Source: Paucidesulfovibrio longus DSM 6739 (GTDB lineage: Bacteria > Desulfobacterota > Desulfovibrionia > Desulfovibrionales > Desulfovibrionaceae). Taken from it: a DNA stretch of 64,000 nucleotides. The DNA is taken from assembly GCF_000420485.1 (NCBI RefSeq), contig NZ_ATVA01000013.1, forward strand, positions 62,001-126,000, in the 5' to 3' direction. Each line of letters begins with the position of its first letter. Position 1 is the stretch's first letter. The notes beneath the pieces are model-generated. The model had not been told where the DNA came from and did not search any database. It saw only the letters and a list, made by a program, of their open reading frames with translations. Below, in pieces: positions 43,554 to 56,267 of the stretch. The position numbers were made by a program, and so were the translations under genes.

Positions 43554-43601
43554 AACGCAGGCTCCGCCGGAGCGGAACGACGCGCAGCCCCGCCCTCGCG
43601 A

Positions 43602-44405
43602 TCAGCCGCAGGAAGCCGCGTGTTCCAGATGAATGGTTCCCCGGAGATAGAGCACGGCGGAGCCTGCGATCTTGACCCTGTCGCCGAGGTCGCGGCAGAA
43701 AAGCTCGCCTCCCCGCTCCGATGCCTGGTAGGCCCGCAGGTCCGACTTTCCGAGCCGCTTGGCCCAGTACGGGACCAGGGTGCAATGCGCCGATCCCGTA
43801 ACCGGATCTTCCGGAATGCCCAGGCTGGGCACGAAGACGCGGGAGACGAAATCATACTCCTCTCCCGGAGCCGTCACGATCAGGCAGAGCCCGTCCAGAC
43901 GGCTCACCAGCTCCATGTCCGGCCGGAGCGCGCGCACCGTGGCTTCGTCCTTGTAGACCGCCATGAAATCCCTTGAAAAATAAAGCTCGTCGGGGCGAAT
44001 GCCCAACGCGCGCTGGACTCTTTCCGTAACCTGGAACGGCTTGGCAGGCCAGGCGGGGAAGTCCATGGAAAGTCTGCACCCGTCTTCGCGGTCCACGAAC
44101 AGCCGTCCGCTTCGGGTGGCGAAGACGATGCACTCATCCGGGTATTCAAGGTAGTCGAAAAGGACGTGCGCGGCGGCGAGGGTGGCATGGCCGCAGAGGT
44201 CGATCTCCCCGCCGGGAGTGAACCAGCGCAACTCGTAGTATTCTCCGCGCTGCACGAAAAACGCGGTTTCCGGAAGATTGTTCTCCAGAGCGATGCGCTG
44301 CATCAATTCGTCGCTGAGCCACTCGTACAGCGGCAACACTGCGGCGGGATTTCCGCCGAAGACCTCGGCGGAAAACGCGTCCACCTGGAAGATGTCGAGC
44401 TTCAT
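43602..44405 (-). CDS. PhzF family isomerase/epimerase-like protein
   Basis: A 267-residue protein with the two-domain PhzF fold. VDAFSAEVFGGNPAAV at the N-terminus, NLPETAFF with the catalytic-type Glu (about 45), LRWFTPGGEIDLCGHATLA and EDPVTGSAHCTL are family signatures. Members include phenazine-pathway and epimerase enzymes, but most are of unknown substrate. No phenazine genes are present. GGGGGAA precedes ATG. It lies alone between convergent U32 and the PBP gene. Confidence 0.9.
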   Translation of the reverse strand: MKLDIFQVDAFSAEVFGGNPAAVLPLYEWLSDELMQRIALENNLPETAFFVQRGEYYELRWFTPGGEIDLCGHATLAAAHVLFDYLEYPDECIVFATRSGRLFVDREDGCRLSMDFPAWPAKPFQVTERVQRALGIRPDELYFSRDFMAVYKDEATVRALRPDMELVSRLDGLCLIVTAPGEEYDFVSRVFVPSLGIPEDPVTGSAHCTLVPYWAKRLGKSDLRAYQASERGGELFCRDLGDRVKIAGSAVLYLRGTIHLEHAASCG

Positions 44406-44540
44406 GGCTTCCCCCTGCTGGCGGTCCGGGAATCGGAACGCCTCAGGGCGTTCCACTGGCCGCGAAGGACGATCCTCCGCAGCTCCGCCGCACGGGACGC
44501 GCCGGGCCGGACGACCCGCGCGCCTCCATCGGAAAGCCCA

Positions 44541-46889
44541 TTAAAAGCCCTGCTTGAGCAGATCGTCGTCCACTCCCTGCGGGCTGCCCGCGCTGCCTCC
44601 GGGTTCGTCCGAAACCGAGGCCGGGGCGGGCTGGGTGCCTTCCTTGAACGGCAGGAAGTAGGATACCATATGCATTCCCTCGCGGGAACCCTCTTCGAAG
44701 GTGGCGCGGGAAATGACCACGCCGTCCGGCTGCGTGAAGTCCTGGACCGGATAATCGTTTTCCACAGCCTGCCGATATTCGATCCAGATGGGCAGCGCCG
44801 TGGAACCGCCCGCTTCGCCCGCGCCCATGGAGCGCGGTTCGTCGAAACCGACGTACACCCCGGTCAGCAGATACGGCGAAAAGCCCATGAACCAGGCGTC
44901 GCGCTCGTCGTTGGTCGTTCCGGTCTTGCCCGCCAGGGGGCGTCCGAGCACGAGGGCCTTGCGTCCCGTGCCGTGGCGCACCACCTCCTGCATCAGATAG
45001 GTCATGATGTAGGCGGTCTGGGGGCTGATGACGTCATGGGATTTGAGTTCCGAGGTATAGATATCCTCGCCCCAGACGTCCTTGACGTCGAGGACCATGC
45101 GCGGCTCCACCCAGGAGCCGCCGCGCGGGAACACGGTGTAGGCGGAGCAGAGATTCAGCGGCGTCACCGAGGCCGAGCCCAGGGCGACCGACAGATCATG
45201 CGGGAAATCCGCTTGCAGTCCAAGGGCCTTGGCACGTTCGATGATCTTGTTGATGCCGACCTTCTGGGCCACGCGGATGGTGACCAGGTTCTTGGACTTG
45301 ACCAGCGCGGTACGCAGGGAAAGCCATCCGTAGAAGCTTTCCTCGTAGTTCTCCGGACGCCAGACGGAACCGTCGTCGTTCTCGTAGACGATGGCCGTAT
45401 CCTTGATCAGGGTGGCCGGGGTCATGCCGTTGTCGATGGCCGTGGAGTAGACGATGGGCTTGAAGGCCGATCCCGGCTGACGCCGGGCCTGGACCGCACG
45501 GTTGTATTCGCTGCGCATGTAGTCGTAGCCGCCCACGAGGGCCACGACCTCGCCGGTCTGCGGAGCGATGGAAACCACCGCACCTTCCACTTCCGGCTCG
45601 ATTTCCAGATCGAAGGTCCAGACGTCCTTCCCTTCCGGCGGCAACGCCTTGACCGAAACCCAGACCACGTCGCCCTTTTTGACCACCTTGCGAGCATCCG
45701 TCACCTTGGGGGCATAAGCGCCTCGAACGTGAATGTCCGGCTTGCGGCACCAGGACATGCTTTCCACGGGCACCTCCCCGGAAAGGGGACCGACCTTGAC
45801 CGTGGCCGAAGACTGCTTCACGCTCGTGACCATGGCCAGAAGCCGATCTCCGACGGCAAGGGAGGCAGGCTCGACCACCTGGTTGTCCAGCCGCTCCATG
45901 AGCACGGGAGTCTCGTCCACGTTGCCCACCGGACCGGTCCAGCCGCGACGCTTGGCGGAATCCTGCAATCCGTGGCGCAAAGCCTTTTCCGCCGCGGCCT
46001 GATGCTTGGGATCGCAGGCCGTGTAAACCGAAAGGCCGCGCTCGTACACGGCGTTTTCGCCGTATTGGTCGATGAGCCAGCGGCGCACTTCCTCAAGATA
46101 ATATGCGCCCGTGCCCCAGGAAGGATCGGGCATCCGCTTGAGCTCGATTTCCTGGGTCATGGCTTCTTCGTATTGCTCCTGGGTGATCCAGCCGAGACTG
46201 CGCATCTGCCCCAGGACATAGTGCTGCCTGTCCTTGGCGAGGTCGAGGTTGGCATACGGGCTGTAGCGGCTCGGCGCCTGGGGCAAGCCCGCTATCATGG
46301 CGCTCTCCGCCAGGGTCAGATCCTTGGCGTGCTTACCGAAATAGGTGCGCGCGGCGGATTCCACCCCGTAGCTGTTGGAACCGAGAAAAATCTCATTAAG
46401 ATATATGGTGAGAATTTCTTCCTTGGTCAGGTAGTTCTCAAGCCTATAGGCGAGAATCGCCTCCTTGAGCTTGCGCTCGTAGCTTTTGACGTTGCTGAGC
46501 AGGAGCTGCTTGACGATCTGCTGGGTGATAGTGCTGCCGCCCTGCTTGGTTCGCCCGGACTTGAGGTTGATCAGCGCGGCGCGGAAGATGGCCACCAGGT
46601 CCACGCCCTCGTGGTTGTAGAAAGAGGCGTCCTCCGCGGCGAGAAAGGCCATGGGCAGCCACTTGTCCATCTCGTCCAGACGGACCAGGAAGCGCTTCTG
46701 GTGATAGAAATAACCGAGCACTCCGCCGTCGCGATCATAGACCGTGGTCACCAACGCGGGAGTATAGTCCGTGATCTTGGTGAAGTTCGGCAGATCGTTG
46801 GAGGCCCAGCGGTAGAGTCCATAAAGGGCTCCAGCCGAGAGGATACTCAGCGCCACAGCTGCATACAGCAGATATTTCAGGATTTTCAT
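44541..46889 (-). CDS. Class A penicillin-binding protein 1A
   Basis: A 782-residue bifunctional peptidoglycan synthase. The N-terminal membrane anchor (LLYAAVALSILSAGALYGLY) is followed by the GT51 glycosyltransferase with AAEDASFYNHEGVD, GGSTITQQ and KEAILAYRLE. An OB-like insert separates it from the transpeptidase, whose SAFK (active-site Ser about 475), SKN (about 530) and KTGTT (about 655) motifs are intact. It builds and cross-links cell wall in the periplasm. It lies 9 bp after the YkgJ-type gene. Confidence 0.95.
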   Translation of the reverse strand: MKILKYLLYAAVALSILSAGALYGLYRWASNDLPNFTKITDYTPALVTTVYDRDGGVLGYFYHQKRFLVRLDEMDKWLPMAFLAAEDASFYNHEGVDLVAIFRAALINLKSGRTKQGGSTITQQIVKQLLLSNVKSYERKLKEAILAYRLENYLTKEEILTIYLNEIFLGSNSYGVESAARTYFGKHAKDLTLAESAMIAGLPQAPSRYSPYANLDLAKDRQHYVLGQMRSLGWITQEQYEEAMTQEIELKRMPDPSWGTGAYYLEEVRRWLIDQYGENAVYERGLSVYTACDPKHQAAAEKALRHGLQDSAKRRGWTGPVGNVDETPVLMERLDNQVVEPASLAVGDRLLAMVTSVKQSSATVKVGPLSGEVPVESMSWCRKPDIHVRGAYAPKVTDARKVVKKGDVVWVSVKALPPEGKDVWTFDLEIEPEVEGAVVSIAPQTGEVVALVGGYDYMRSEYNRAVQARRQPGSAFKPIVYSTAIDNGMTPATLIKDTAIVYENDDGSVWRPENYEESFYGWLSLRTALVKSKNLVTIRVAQKVGINKIIERAKALGLQADFPHDLSVALGSASVTPLNLCSAYTVFPRGGSWVEPRMVLDVKDVWGEDIYTSELKSHDVISPQTAYIMTYLMQEVVRHGTGRKALVLGRPLAGKTGTTNDERDAWFMGFSPYLLTGVYVGFDEPRSMGAGEAGGSTALPIWIEYRQAVENDYPVQDFTQPDGVVISRATFEEGSREGMHMVSYFLPFKEGTQPAPASVSDEPGGSAGSPQGVDDDLLKQGF

Positions 46890-46898
46890 AATCTCACA

Positions 46899-47450
46899 TT
46901 AAAAGCTGCGTTTCACCGGTTTCATGCCGGAGGTGGGGGGAAGACCCCAGGCCAGCCGCAGCCGGCCCATGAGATCGCGCACCTGGGCCGCGTTCAGCCC
47001 GAAGGAATCGTACATGCGAAAAAGGTTTACCGCCTCCCTGCGGGCAAGGCAAGAAGCGGCGTCAAAGACGTTGACCGTTCCGTCCACGACCCAGAAGGGA
47101 AAGAGCCGACAGTAATAGGGTCGCAGCTCCGAAGGGATCCGGCAGCCGGCGCGGCCGAGAAAGCGGCAGGCCCCCTTCTCGTCCACGGCCAGACGAAAAT
47201 GAAATTTGCGCGGAGGGAACAGCTCCCGGATCAATCCCTGTTCACCGGGAAAAAGCCGGGACACATGCAGCCGGAACCCTTCCGTGTTTTCCTGAAGCGC
47301 AAAGCCGCCCTCGTCCGGCTGGAATTCCTGAATCCGCTCTTTTTCCTTGTTGGAAAGCGGGAAACAGAACTCCTCCTGTCCTGGCTCCAGGCGGCAGCAG
47401 GTCGGCCCCTCCAGGGCGCAGCGCTTACATACGGAAGGATCGGAAGTCAC
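46899..47450 (-). CDS. YkgJ family cysteine cluster protein
   Basis: A 183-residue protein with a zinc- or iron-chelating cysteine cluster: CKRC and CCRLEPG near the N-terminus, then CRFLGRAGCRIP and YYCRLFP, a pattern shared with YkgJ/UPF0153 proteins. Biochemical function is unknown. GTG start with GAGGCGTC upstream. It sits between the kdsD-like gene and PBP1A with gaps of 9-15 bp, so it is cotranscribed with envelope-synthesis genes. Confidence 0.82.
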   Translation of the reverse strand: MTSDPSVCKRCALEGPTCCRLEPGQEEFCFPLSNKEKERIQEFQPDEGGFALQENTEGFRLHVSRLFPGEQGLIRELFPPRKFHFRLAVDEKGACRFLGRAGCRIPSELRPYYCRLFPFWVVDGTVNVFDAASCLARREAVNLFRMYDSFGLNAAQVRDLMGRLRLAWGLPPTSGMKPVKRSF

Positions 47451-47464
47451 GACGCCTCGTATCT

Positions 47465-48460
47465 CTACTTCGCAGCGAATTTGACCCGCCCCTTGCCGAG
47501 CAGGTCGTGCAGATGCACGAATCCGAGGAGCTTGCGGTCTTCGCCGAGCACGGGCAACACCGTGATCTGATGCTTTTCCATGACGTCCAGCACCTGGGCC
47601 GCCGTCTCTTCGATGCGCGCGGCCTTGGGATTGACGGTCATGACCTCGGACGCCGGGCGATCAAGGGGCAAAGCCCCCTTGCAGACCAGACGACGCACAT
47701 CTCCGTCCGAGAGCACGCCCAGCAACCTGCCCGCTTCGTCCGTGAGCGCCGCGAGCCCGAAGCCGCCTCCGTTCAGGGCATCGAGCGCATCCCGAAGAGG
47801 GGCGGAAGCGGAAGTCGCCGGAAGGCCTTCGGCGTGCATGAGGTCGGCGATGCGCTTGCTCAGACGCTGCCCCAAGGCGCCGCCGGGATGGTTGCGGCGG
47901 AAGTCGCCTTTATTGAAGCCGTTGAGACGCATCAGGCAGACCGCCAGGGCGTCGCCCACGGCCAGGGTCGCCGTGGTGCTTGCCGTGGGCGCAAGGCCCA
48001 TGGGGCAGGCTTCGCGCGGCACCGCCACCTTGATGACCTCATCCGCGAGTCGGGCCATGCTGGAATCCTCGCGCGAGGTCATGGCCACGATGAAGGCTCC
48101 CAGGGAGCGCAGGGTGGGCAGAATGGCGTTGAGTTCGTCCGTTTCCCCACTGTTGGAGATGGCAAGAACCACGTCCTCGGATCGGATCATGCCCATGTCG
48201 CCGTGAGCGCCTTCGACCGGGTGGAGAAAGAAGGAAGGCGTGCCCGTGCTGGAAAGCGTGGCCGCGATCTTCCGGCCCACCAGTCCGGACTTGCCGATGC
48301 CCGTGACCACCAGCCGCCCCGTGCAGCAGGAAATGCGGCGCACGGCAGCCTCGAACCCCGCTCCGAGCTGCCTGCGCACCTCGGAAAGAGCCTCGATCTC
48401 GATATCCAGAACCTCGCGGGCGACCTCCAGCAGGTCCACGTCCGCCTTGCAGCAGCTCAT
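47465..48460 (-). CDS. kdsD: KpsF/GutQ-type arabinose-5-phosphate isomerase
   Basis: A 331-residue sugar isomerase that makes arabinose-5-phosphate for Kdo and so for lipopolysaccharide. The SIS domain has VVTGIGKSGLVGRKIAATL (about 50) and AISNSGETDEL; two CBS domains follow (VMTVNPKAARIEETAAQVL, as parts, near 265). M at 48460 is preferred over the longer frame because AGGAC precedes it and it avoids overlap with purF, which ends 10 bp upstream. Confidence 0.93.
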   Translation of the reverse strand: MSCCKADVDLLEVAREVLDIEIEALSEVRRQLGAGFEAAVRRISCCTGRLVVTGIGKSGLVGRKIAATLSSTGTPSFFLHPVEGAHGDMGMIRSEDVVLAISNSGETDELNAILPTLRSLGAFIVAMTSREDSSMARLADEVIKVAVPREACPMGLAPTASTTATLAVGDALAVCLMRLNGFNKGDFRRNHPGGALGQRLSKRIADLMHAEGLPATSASAPLRDALDALNGGGFGLAALTDEAGRLLGVLSDGDVRRLVCKGALPLDRPASEVMTVNPKAARIEETAAQVLDVMEKHQITVLPVLGEDRKLLGFVHLHDLLGKGRVKFAAK

Positions 48461-48470
48461 TGCAGCCGTC

Positions 48471-49892
48471 CTATTTGCAGTATTGGCCCACGATGCCGGG
48501 GCGCACCACATCCTCAAGGCAATCCTTGCCCGTGGTTTCCGTGGGAGGCACGGGATAATTGCCGTCGAAGCAAGCCAGGCAGTACTGGCTCTTGTTGTTC
48601 ACGGCCTTGAGCAGGCCCTCGATGCTCAGGTAGTGCAGGCTGTCCAGACCGATGAAGTTGGCGATTTCTTCCGTGGTGTTGTTGGCGGCGATGAGCTCGC
48701 CCTTGGAAGAGAAGTCGATGCCGTAATAACAGGGAAAACGGATGGCCGGACAGGCGACGCGCATGTGGATCTCGCGCGCGCCGAGCTCGCGAAGTTTCTT
48801 CACGCGGGTGCGGATGGTGGTTCCGCGCACGATGGAATCCTCGACGATGAGGATGCGCTTGCCCTTGATCATGCTCCGCACCGGGTTCAGCTTCACCCGG
48901 ACGCCGAAGTCGCGCATGTCCTGCGAGGGCTGGATGAAGGTGCGGCCCACGTAGTGATTGCGGATCATGGCCAGCTCGAGCGGCAGGCCCGATTCCTGGG
49001 AATAGCCGATGGCCGCGTAGTTTCCCGAATCCGGGAACGGCATGACCATGTCGGCCTCCACCGGGGCCTCCTGGGCGAGAATCCTGCCCATTTCCTTGCG
49101 GCGCTCGTAGACCACCTCGCCGAAGACCACGGAATCGGGCCGGGCGAAATAGATCAGCTCGAACACGCAGGACGTGCGCGGCTGCGGCTCGCAGATGCGC
49201 ATGCTGCGCATCCGGCCGTTCTCCACCACGACCATCTCGCCGGGCTCCAGCGGGCGAAGGTACTCCGCCTCGATGAGATCGAAGGCGCAGGTCTCGGAGG
49301 CGAAGACGTAGCTCTCGCCGATCCGGCCCATGGCCAGAGGGCGGAACCCGTTGGGATCCTTGATGGCGATGAGCTTGTCGTTGGCCAGGATCAGCAGCGA
49401 GTACGCGCCCTTGATCTTGGAGCAGGCCTTGATGATCGCCTCTTCCAGCGTGCTGCCGTTGAGATGCTTGGCGATCAGGTGCACGAAGACTTCCGTGTCC
49501 ATGGTGGTCTGGAAAATGGACCCCTGGGCCTCCAGCTCGCGGCGCAGCTCGTAGGTATTCACGAGGTTGCCGTTGTGGGCCACGGCGATGCGGTAGTCGC
49601 CGTGGCGGACCAGGAAGGGCTGGGCATTGCGGATCAGGGACACGCCCGTGGTGGAATAGCGGATATGTCCCACGGCCACCTGACCCTTGAGTTCCTTGCC
49701 GAGGTGCCGCTCGTTGAACACGTCGGCCACGAGGCCCATGCCCCGCTGCTCGCGGATGCGCTGGCCGTCCCAGGTGCAGATGCCCGCGGATTCCTGGCCG
49801 CGGTGCTGCTGGGCATAGAGGCCGAAATACGTCATGCGGGCGGCCTCGGGATGTCGGTCGATACCGAAAAGGCCGCAGTATTCTTTCTTCAT
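48471..49892 (-). CDS. purF: Amidophosphoribosyltransferase
   Basis: The committed enzyme of purine synthesis, 473 residues. It starts MKKEYCGLFGI; Cys6 would be the glutaminase nucleophile after removal of a short propeptide, as in Bacillus-type enzymes. YFGLYAQQHRGQESAGI follows. The PRPP site is ILIVEDSIVRGTT (about 345). The C-terminal cysteines (CLACFDGNYP, then YCK end) may bind an iron-sulfur cluster, as in Bacillus PurF. It lies 22 bp after carB in a nucleotide-synthesis run. Confidence 0.96.
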   Translation of the reverse strand: MKKEYCGLFGIDRHPEAARMTYFGLYAQQHRGQESAGICTWDGQRIREQRGMGLVADVFNERHLGKELKGQVAVGHIRYSTTGVSLIRNAQPFLVRHGDYRIAVAHNGNLVNTYELRRELEAQGSIFQTTMDTEVFVHLIAKHLNGSTLEEAIIKACSKIKGAYSLLILANDKLIAIKDPNGFRPLAMGRIGESYVFASETCAFDLIEAEYLRPLEPGEMVVVENGRMRSMRICEPQPRTSCVFELIYFARPDSVVFGEVVYERRKEMGRILAQEAPVEADMVMPFPDSGNYAAIGYSQESGLPLELAMIRNHYVGRTFIQPSQDMRDFGVRVKLNPVRSMIKGKRILIVEDSIVRGTTIRTRVKKLRELGAREIHMRVACPAIRFPCYYGIDFSSKGELIAANNTTEEIANFIGLDSLHYLSIEGLLKAVNNKSQYCLACFDGNYPVPPTETTGKDCLEDVVRPGIVGQYCK

Positions 49893-49914
49893 GCACGATC
49901 TCCGAGGCAACGCG

Positions 49915-53160
<3,246 letters not shown>

Positions 53161-53460
53161 GGACGTCCTTCAGGGATTTTTGATTGGATTGTGTTCGTCG
53201 TTGAAGCAAAGGAACATATGCCATCTCGGCCCGATGGGCAAGTATCCGCCCCGCTGGCCGGAAGAACGCATTTCGCACTCTATTTCAGGAAGCTGCGCCA
53301 TTATGCGGACGCTTTTCCGGACGCGCCCTCCGGAAAACACTCCTGCGCGAAGCGCTGTTCGCGCCGCTCCGAGAATATCAGTCCCAAGTAGTAATTGAAC
53401 GAAAGTGGGTTGCCCCCTTTCCAAGGCGGTGGCATTCTCCCAGAAAACAGGAGCGGGTTC
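53161..53460. other. 300-bp divergent intergenic region
   Basis: Between divergent carB and the DUF523 gene. It should hold both promoters; I see no convincing hexamer pair, RNA gene, riboswitch or ORF with a ribosome site. Confidence 0.5.
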
Positions 53461-54414
53461 ATGGAAGAACGTCTCAAGCTCGGCGTAAGCCGCTGTCTTC
53501 TCGGAGAGAACGTCCGATTCGACGGAGGCCACAAGCTCGACCGCTACCTCCGGGACGTGCTGGGTCAATACGTGCAGTTCGTGCCCGTTTGCCCCGAAGT
53601 CGAGAGCGGCCTGCCCATCCCCCGCGAATCGCTGCGCCTCGTGGGCGACCCGCAATCGCCCCGGCTGGTCACGGGGAAAACCCGCGTGGACCACACGGAA
53701 ACGATGAAGGCCTGGGCGGAAAAGCGGCTGGAAGAACTCGAGTCGGAACAGCTCTGCGGCTTCGTCTTCAAATACGGTTCGCCGTCCAGCGGCATGAGCC
53801 GGGTCAAGGTCTATCCGGAGAAAGGCGGGCCGCCCTCCCTGAAGGGGCGCGGCTTGTTCGCGGGGATGTTCATGGACCGCTTTCCGCTGCTGCCGGTGGA
53901 GGACGAGGGGCGGCTCAACGCCCCCGTGCTGCGGGAAAACTTCATCGACCGCATCTTCACCATGCACCGCTGGCAGACCATGCTTCGGAAAGGACTCGCC
54001 CCAGGGGCGCTCGTGGACTTCCACACCCGCCACAAGCTGCTGGTCATGGCCCACAACGTCCAGGCCTACCGCGATCTGGGCAAGCTCGTGGCCAAGGCCG
54101 GGAGCGTGGCCCCGCAGGATCTCGCGGACGCGTACATCAAGAGGCTCATGGAAGCGCTGGCGCGGGAAGCCAAGCCCCGGCAGCACCGCAACGTGCTCGA
54201 CCATTGCCAGGGGTACTTCAAGAAATTTCTCGACCCGGATGAAAAACAGGAACTGCGGGAAGTCATTCGCCTTTACGGCGAAGAACTGGTCCCCCGAATC
54301 GTGCCCATCACCCTGCTGAACCACTACGTCCGCAAATACGGCCAGGAATACCTCGCCTCCCAAGTCTACCTGAACCCGCCGCCCGCGGAACTCAAGCTGC
54401 TGAACCATGCCTGA
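53461..54414 (+). CDS. DUF523 and DUF1722 domain protein (YbgA family)
   Basis: A 317-residue two-domain protein. Residues 5-150 (LGVSRCLLGENVRFDGGHK, CPEVESGLPIPRE) are DUF523; residues 170-310 (NFIDRIFTMHRWQ, HTRHKLLVMAHN) are DUF1722. The fusion is widespread and its function is not established; in some bacteria it lies near photolyase or thiol-stress genes. The start at 53461 has AGGAG 8 bp upstream. It overlaps the methyltransferase gene by 8 bp, so the two are coupled. Confidence 0.88.
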   Translation: MEERLKLGVSRCLLGENVRFDGGHKLDRYLRDVLGQYVQFVPVCPEVESGLPIPRESLRLVGDPQSPRLVTGKTRVDHTETMKAWAEKRLEELESEQLCGFVFKYGSPSSGMSRVKVYPEKGGPPSLKGRGLFAGMFMDRFPLLPVEDEGRLNAPVLRENFIDRIFTMHRWQTMLRKGLAPGALVDFHTRHKLLVMAHNVQAYRDLGKLVAKAGSVAPQDLADAYIKRLMEALAREAKPRQHRNVLDHCQGYFKKFLDPDEKQELREVIRLYGEELVPRIVPITLLNHYVRKYGQEYLASQVYLNPPPAELKLLNHA

Positions 54415-55210
54415 ACAAAACGAACATGCTTACGGGAATCTGGGGACAGTCGTTCTCGACAACGATACCACGGCCCAGGCGGAGCGCCTTCGACCCCTGG
54501 CCGACGACCTGCTGGAACTGGACATGCGCGTGCTGACGCGTGTCGTCGAACGTCTGCCGAAACGCGAACGCTATGCGATTCTCGACGCAGGCTGCGCGAA
54601 CGGCCATGTCGCCCGGTCCCGGATTCCCCGCCTCGACATCCCCTTCCATTGCCTGGGAGTGGATCGCTGTGCGGAAGCGGTCGCCCAGGCGCGCAAGCAA
54701 AACAAAGACTCCCGGTTTCTCTATAGCTGCGCGGAAATCGATGAACTGGACATGGAAGACTACGGCCAGTTCGACATCATCTTCGCTTCCCGCACCCTGC
54801 AAAGTGCGCCTGATCCCGCCAAGGCGACGCAACGCCTCTGGGACATGCTCGCTCCGGGAGGCGCGCTCATCGCGCACGCGCTCGACGACGACACGCACGC
54901 CGTGCGGCCTTCCGGCTCGAACCTGGAACTGCTGCTCCGCTCCACGGCGGCCCTGGCCAGAGGATCGGACCGCCACCACGCACGCGAACTCCAGTCCAGG
55001 ATGCTGCGATTGAAGCCGACGCCCAGCGACCTGCTCATGGAATTCAAGGTGGACCACACTGCGGGTCTGGACAGCGAGGAACGAAAACGCTTTTTCGAAA
55101 ACGCGTTCATCTCCCGGAACGGATCCCCCCGGCAACGTCGCGACGACCTCGCCGATGACGCAGACACGTTCTTCGCCCTGGCGCACAGCGTGGCCGTGGC
55201 CTTCAAATAA
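54407..55210 (+). CDS. Class I SAM-dependent methyltransferase
   Basis: A 267-residue protein with a Rossmann methyltransferase core: ILDAGCANGHVARS (motif I, about 60), LGVDRCAEAV (motif II acidic loop), FDIIFASRTLQSA (motif IV) and LWDMLAPGGALIAHAL. The substrate is unknown. It starts inside the last codons of the DUF523 gene, so the pair is probably made together. The C-terminal 80 residues are charged and not recognised. Confidence 0.8.
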   Translation: MPEQNEHAYGNLGTVVLDNDTTAQAERLRPLADDLLELDMRVLTRVVERLPKRERYAILDAGCANGHVARSRIPRLDIPFHCLGVDRCAEAVAQARKQNKDSRFLYSCAEIDELDMEDYGQFDIIFASRTLQSAPDPAKATQRLWDMLAPGGALIAHALDDDTHAVRPSGSNLELLLRSTAALARGSDRHHARELQSRMLRLKPTPSDLLMEFKVDHTAGLDSEERKRFFENAFISRNGSPRQRRDDLADDADTFFALAHSVAVAFK

Positions 55211-55313
55211 AGAGTCTGCGGATTTAATGGCTGATGGAGCACCTTCTCCACGCCAACGAGGGCGCACAGCAGAGCGCCCAGCTGCCCAACAGGCGCGCCC
55301 GAACAAGATCAGT

Positions 55314-56060
55314 TCACCGTGCCATCAGCGCGAACACCCCCCAACCCATGTACTCTCGTGTGTACGAGGTGTAGCGTTCGGGCTCTGAGGACAACTTTTC
55401 TCGTACTACTTCCGAGAGGTCATCGTTTGGATTCGCTTCAAGCCATTGACGCATGGTGAGCCACTTGGCCGCCTCATATCTGTCCCAACCGTCTTGGTTA
55501 GCCAGAACCATCTCTACGACATCGTAGCCGAGGTCGCCGAAAGACGTGAGAAGCTTAGGAAGCGTAAGATAGTCGGAGATCGAGTTGGCAAAGCACCCTT
55601 TGGCAACATCTTCCGTCGGTGGCAGCTGTCGCCAGTAAGGCTCTCCAACGAGTATGATCCCGTCGGCAATGAGACTCTTCGAAAGAAGCTCGATGGTGCC
55701 GGCTACTCCTCCGCCAATCCATGTGGCCCCGACACAAGCTGCTATACCGACCTTTTCGTCTGTGACGTAGCCCGCAGCGTCGTCGTGGATGAACCGAATG
55801 CGATCGGCAACGCCGAGTTCTTCAGCTCGGAGTTTCGCTTGCTTGGAGAACAACCGGCTCATGTCCACACCGGTGCCAACGATTTTGTAGTCACGTGCCC
55901 AGGTGCAGAGCATCTCGCCCGAACCGCTGCCGAGGTCAAGCACACTCGTCCCGGAGTCCAGGCGCAGCGCCTCGCCGAGAGTAGCGAATTTTTCGGGTGT
56001 AAACGGATTGTGAATGCGGTGAGCACTTTCCATAATGTTGAAGATTCGGGGAATGTCCAC
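55314..56060 (-). CDS. Orphan SAM-dependent methyltransferase
   Basis: A 248-residue methyltransferase from GTG at 56060 with AGGAG 9 bp upstream. Motif I is VLDLGSGSGEMLCTWA (about 40), followed by GTGVDMSRLFSKQA and IAACVGATWIGGG. It resembles small-molecule methyltransferases that act on diverse acceptors. Codon use is less GC-rich than its neighbours, and it sits alone between unrelated genes, which suggests later acquisition. Confidence 0.8.
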   Translation of the reverse strand: MDIPRIFNIMESAHRIHNPFTPEKFATLGEALRLDSGTSVLDLGSGSGEMLCTWARDYKIVGTGVDMSRLFSKQAKLRAEELGVADRIRFIHDDAAGYVTDEKVGIAACVGATWIGGGVAGTIELLSKSLIADGIILVGEPYWRQLPPTEDVAKGCFANSISDYLTLPKLLTSFGDLGYDVVEMVLANQDGWDRYEAAKWLTMRQWLEANPNDDLSEVVREKLSSEPERYTSYTREYMGWGVFALMAR

Positions 56061-56204
56061 TATAGGAAACTCCTTGCGGATGTGAATTTGTGTGACGCGG
56101 AGGGTGATTTAATACGCACACCCAGTCAACCAGACTATCCGTTGTTGAATGACAATGTGGACCTTACGTGCCGATCCCATCAACCACAACATCCGAATAC
56201 CCCA

Positions 56205-56238
56205 AATAAAAAAAGCGCCCCGATACCGGGGCGCTTTT
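56205..56238 (-). terminator. Terminator of metG
   Basis: Perfect 12-bp stem (56211-56222 with 56227-56238) with a 4-nt loop, followed on the minus strand by a run of T, 30 bp after the metG stop. Confidence 0.92.
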
Positions 56239-56267
56239 CATTGCCTGACGATTCGCAACCGGCAAGC

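Noticed and set aside
44166-47570. 1134-codon plus-strand frame opposite PBP1A and YkgJ genes
   Set aside because: It spans several genuine minus-strand genes and intergenic gaps and shows no domain.
53161-53460. A riboswitch or attenuator upstream of carB
   Set aside because: No conserved aptamer core, leader peptide or terminator/antiterminator pair could be seen.
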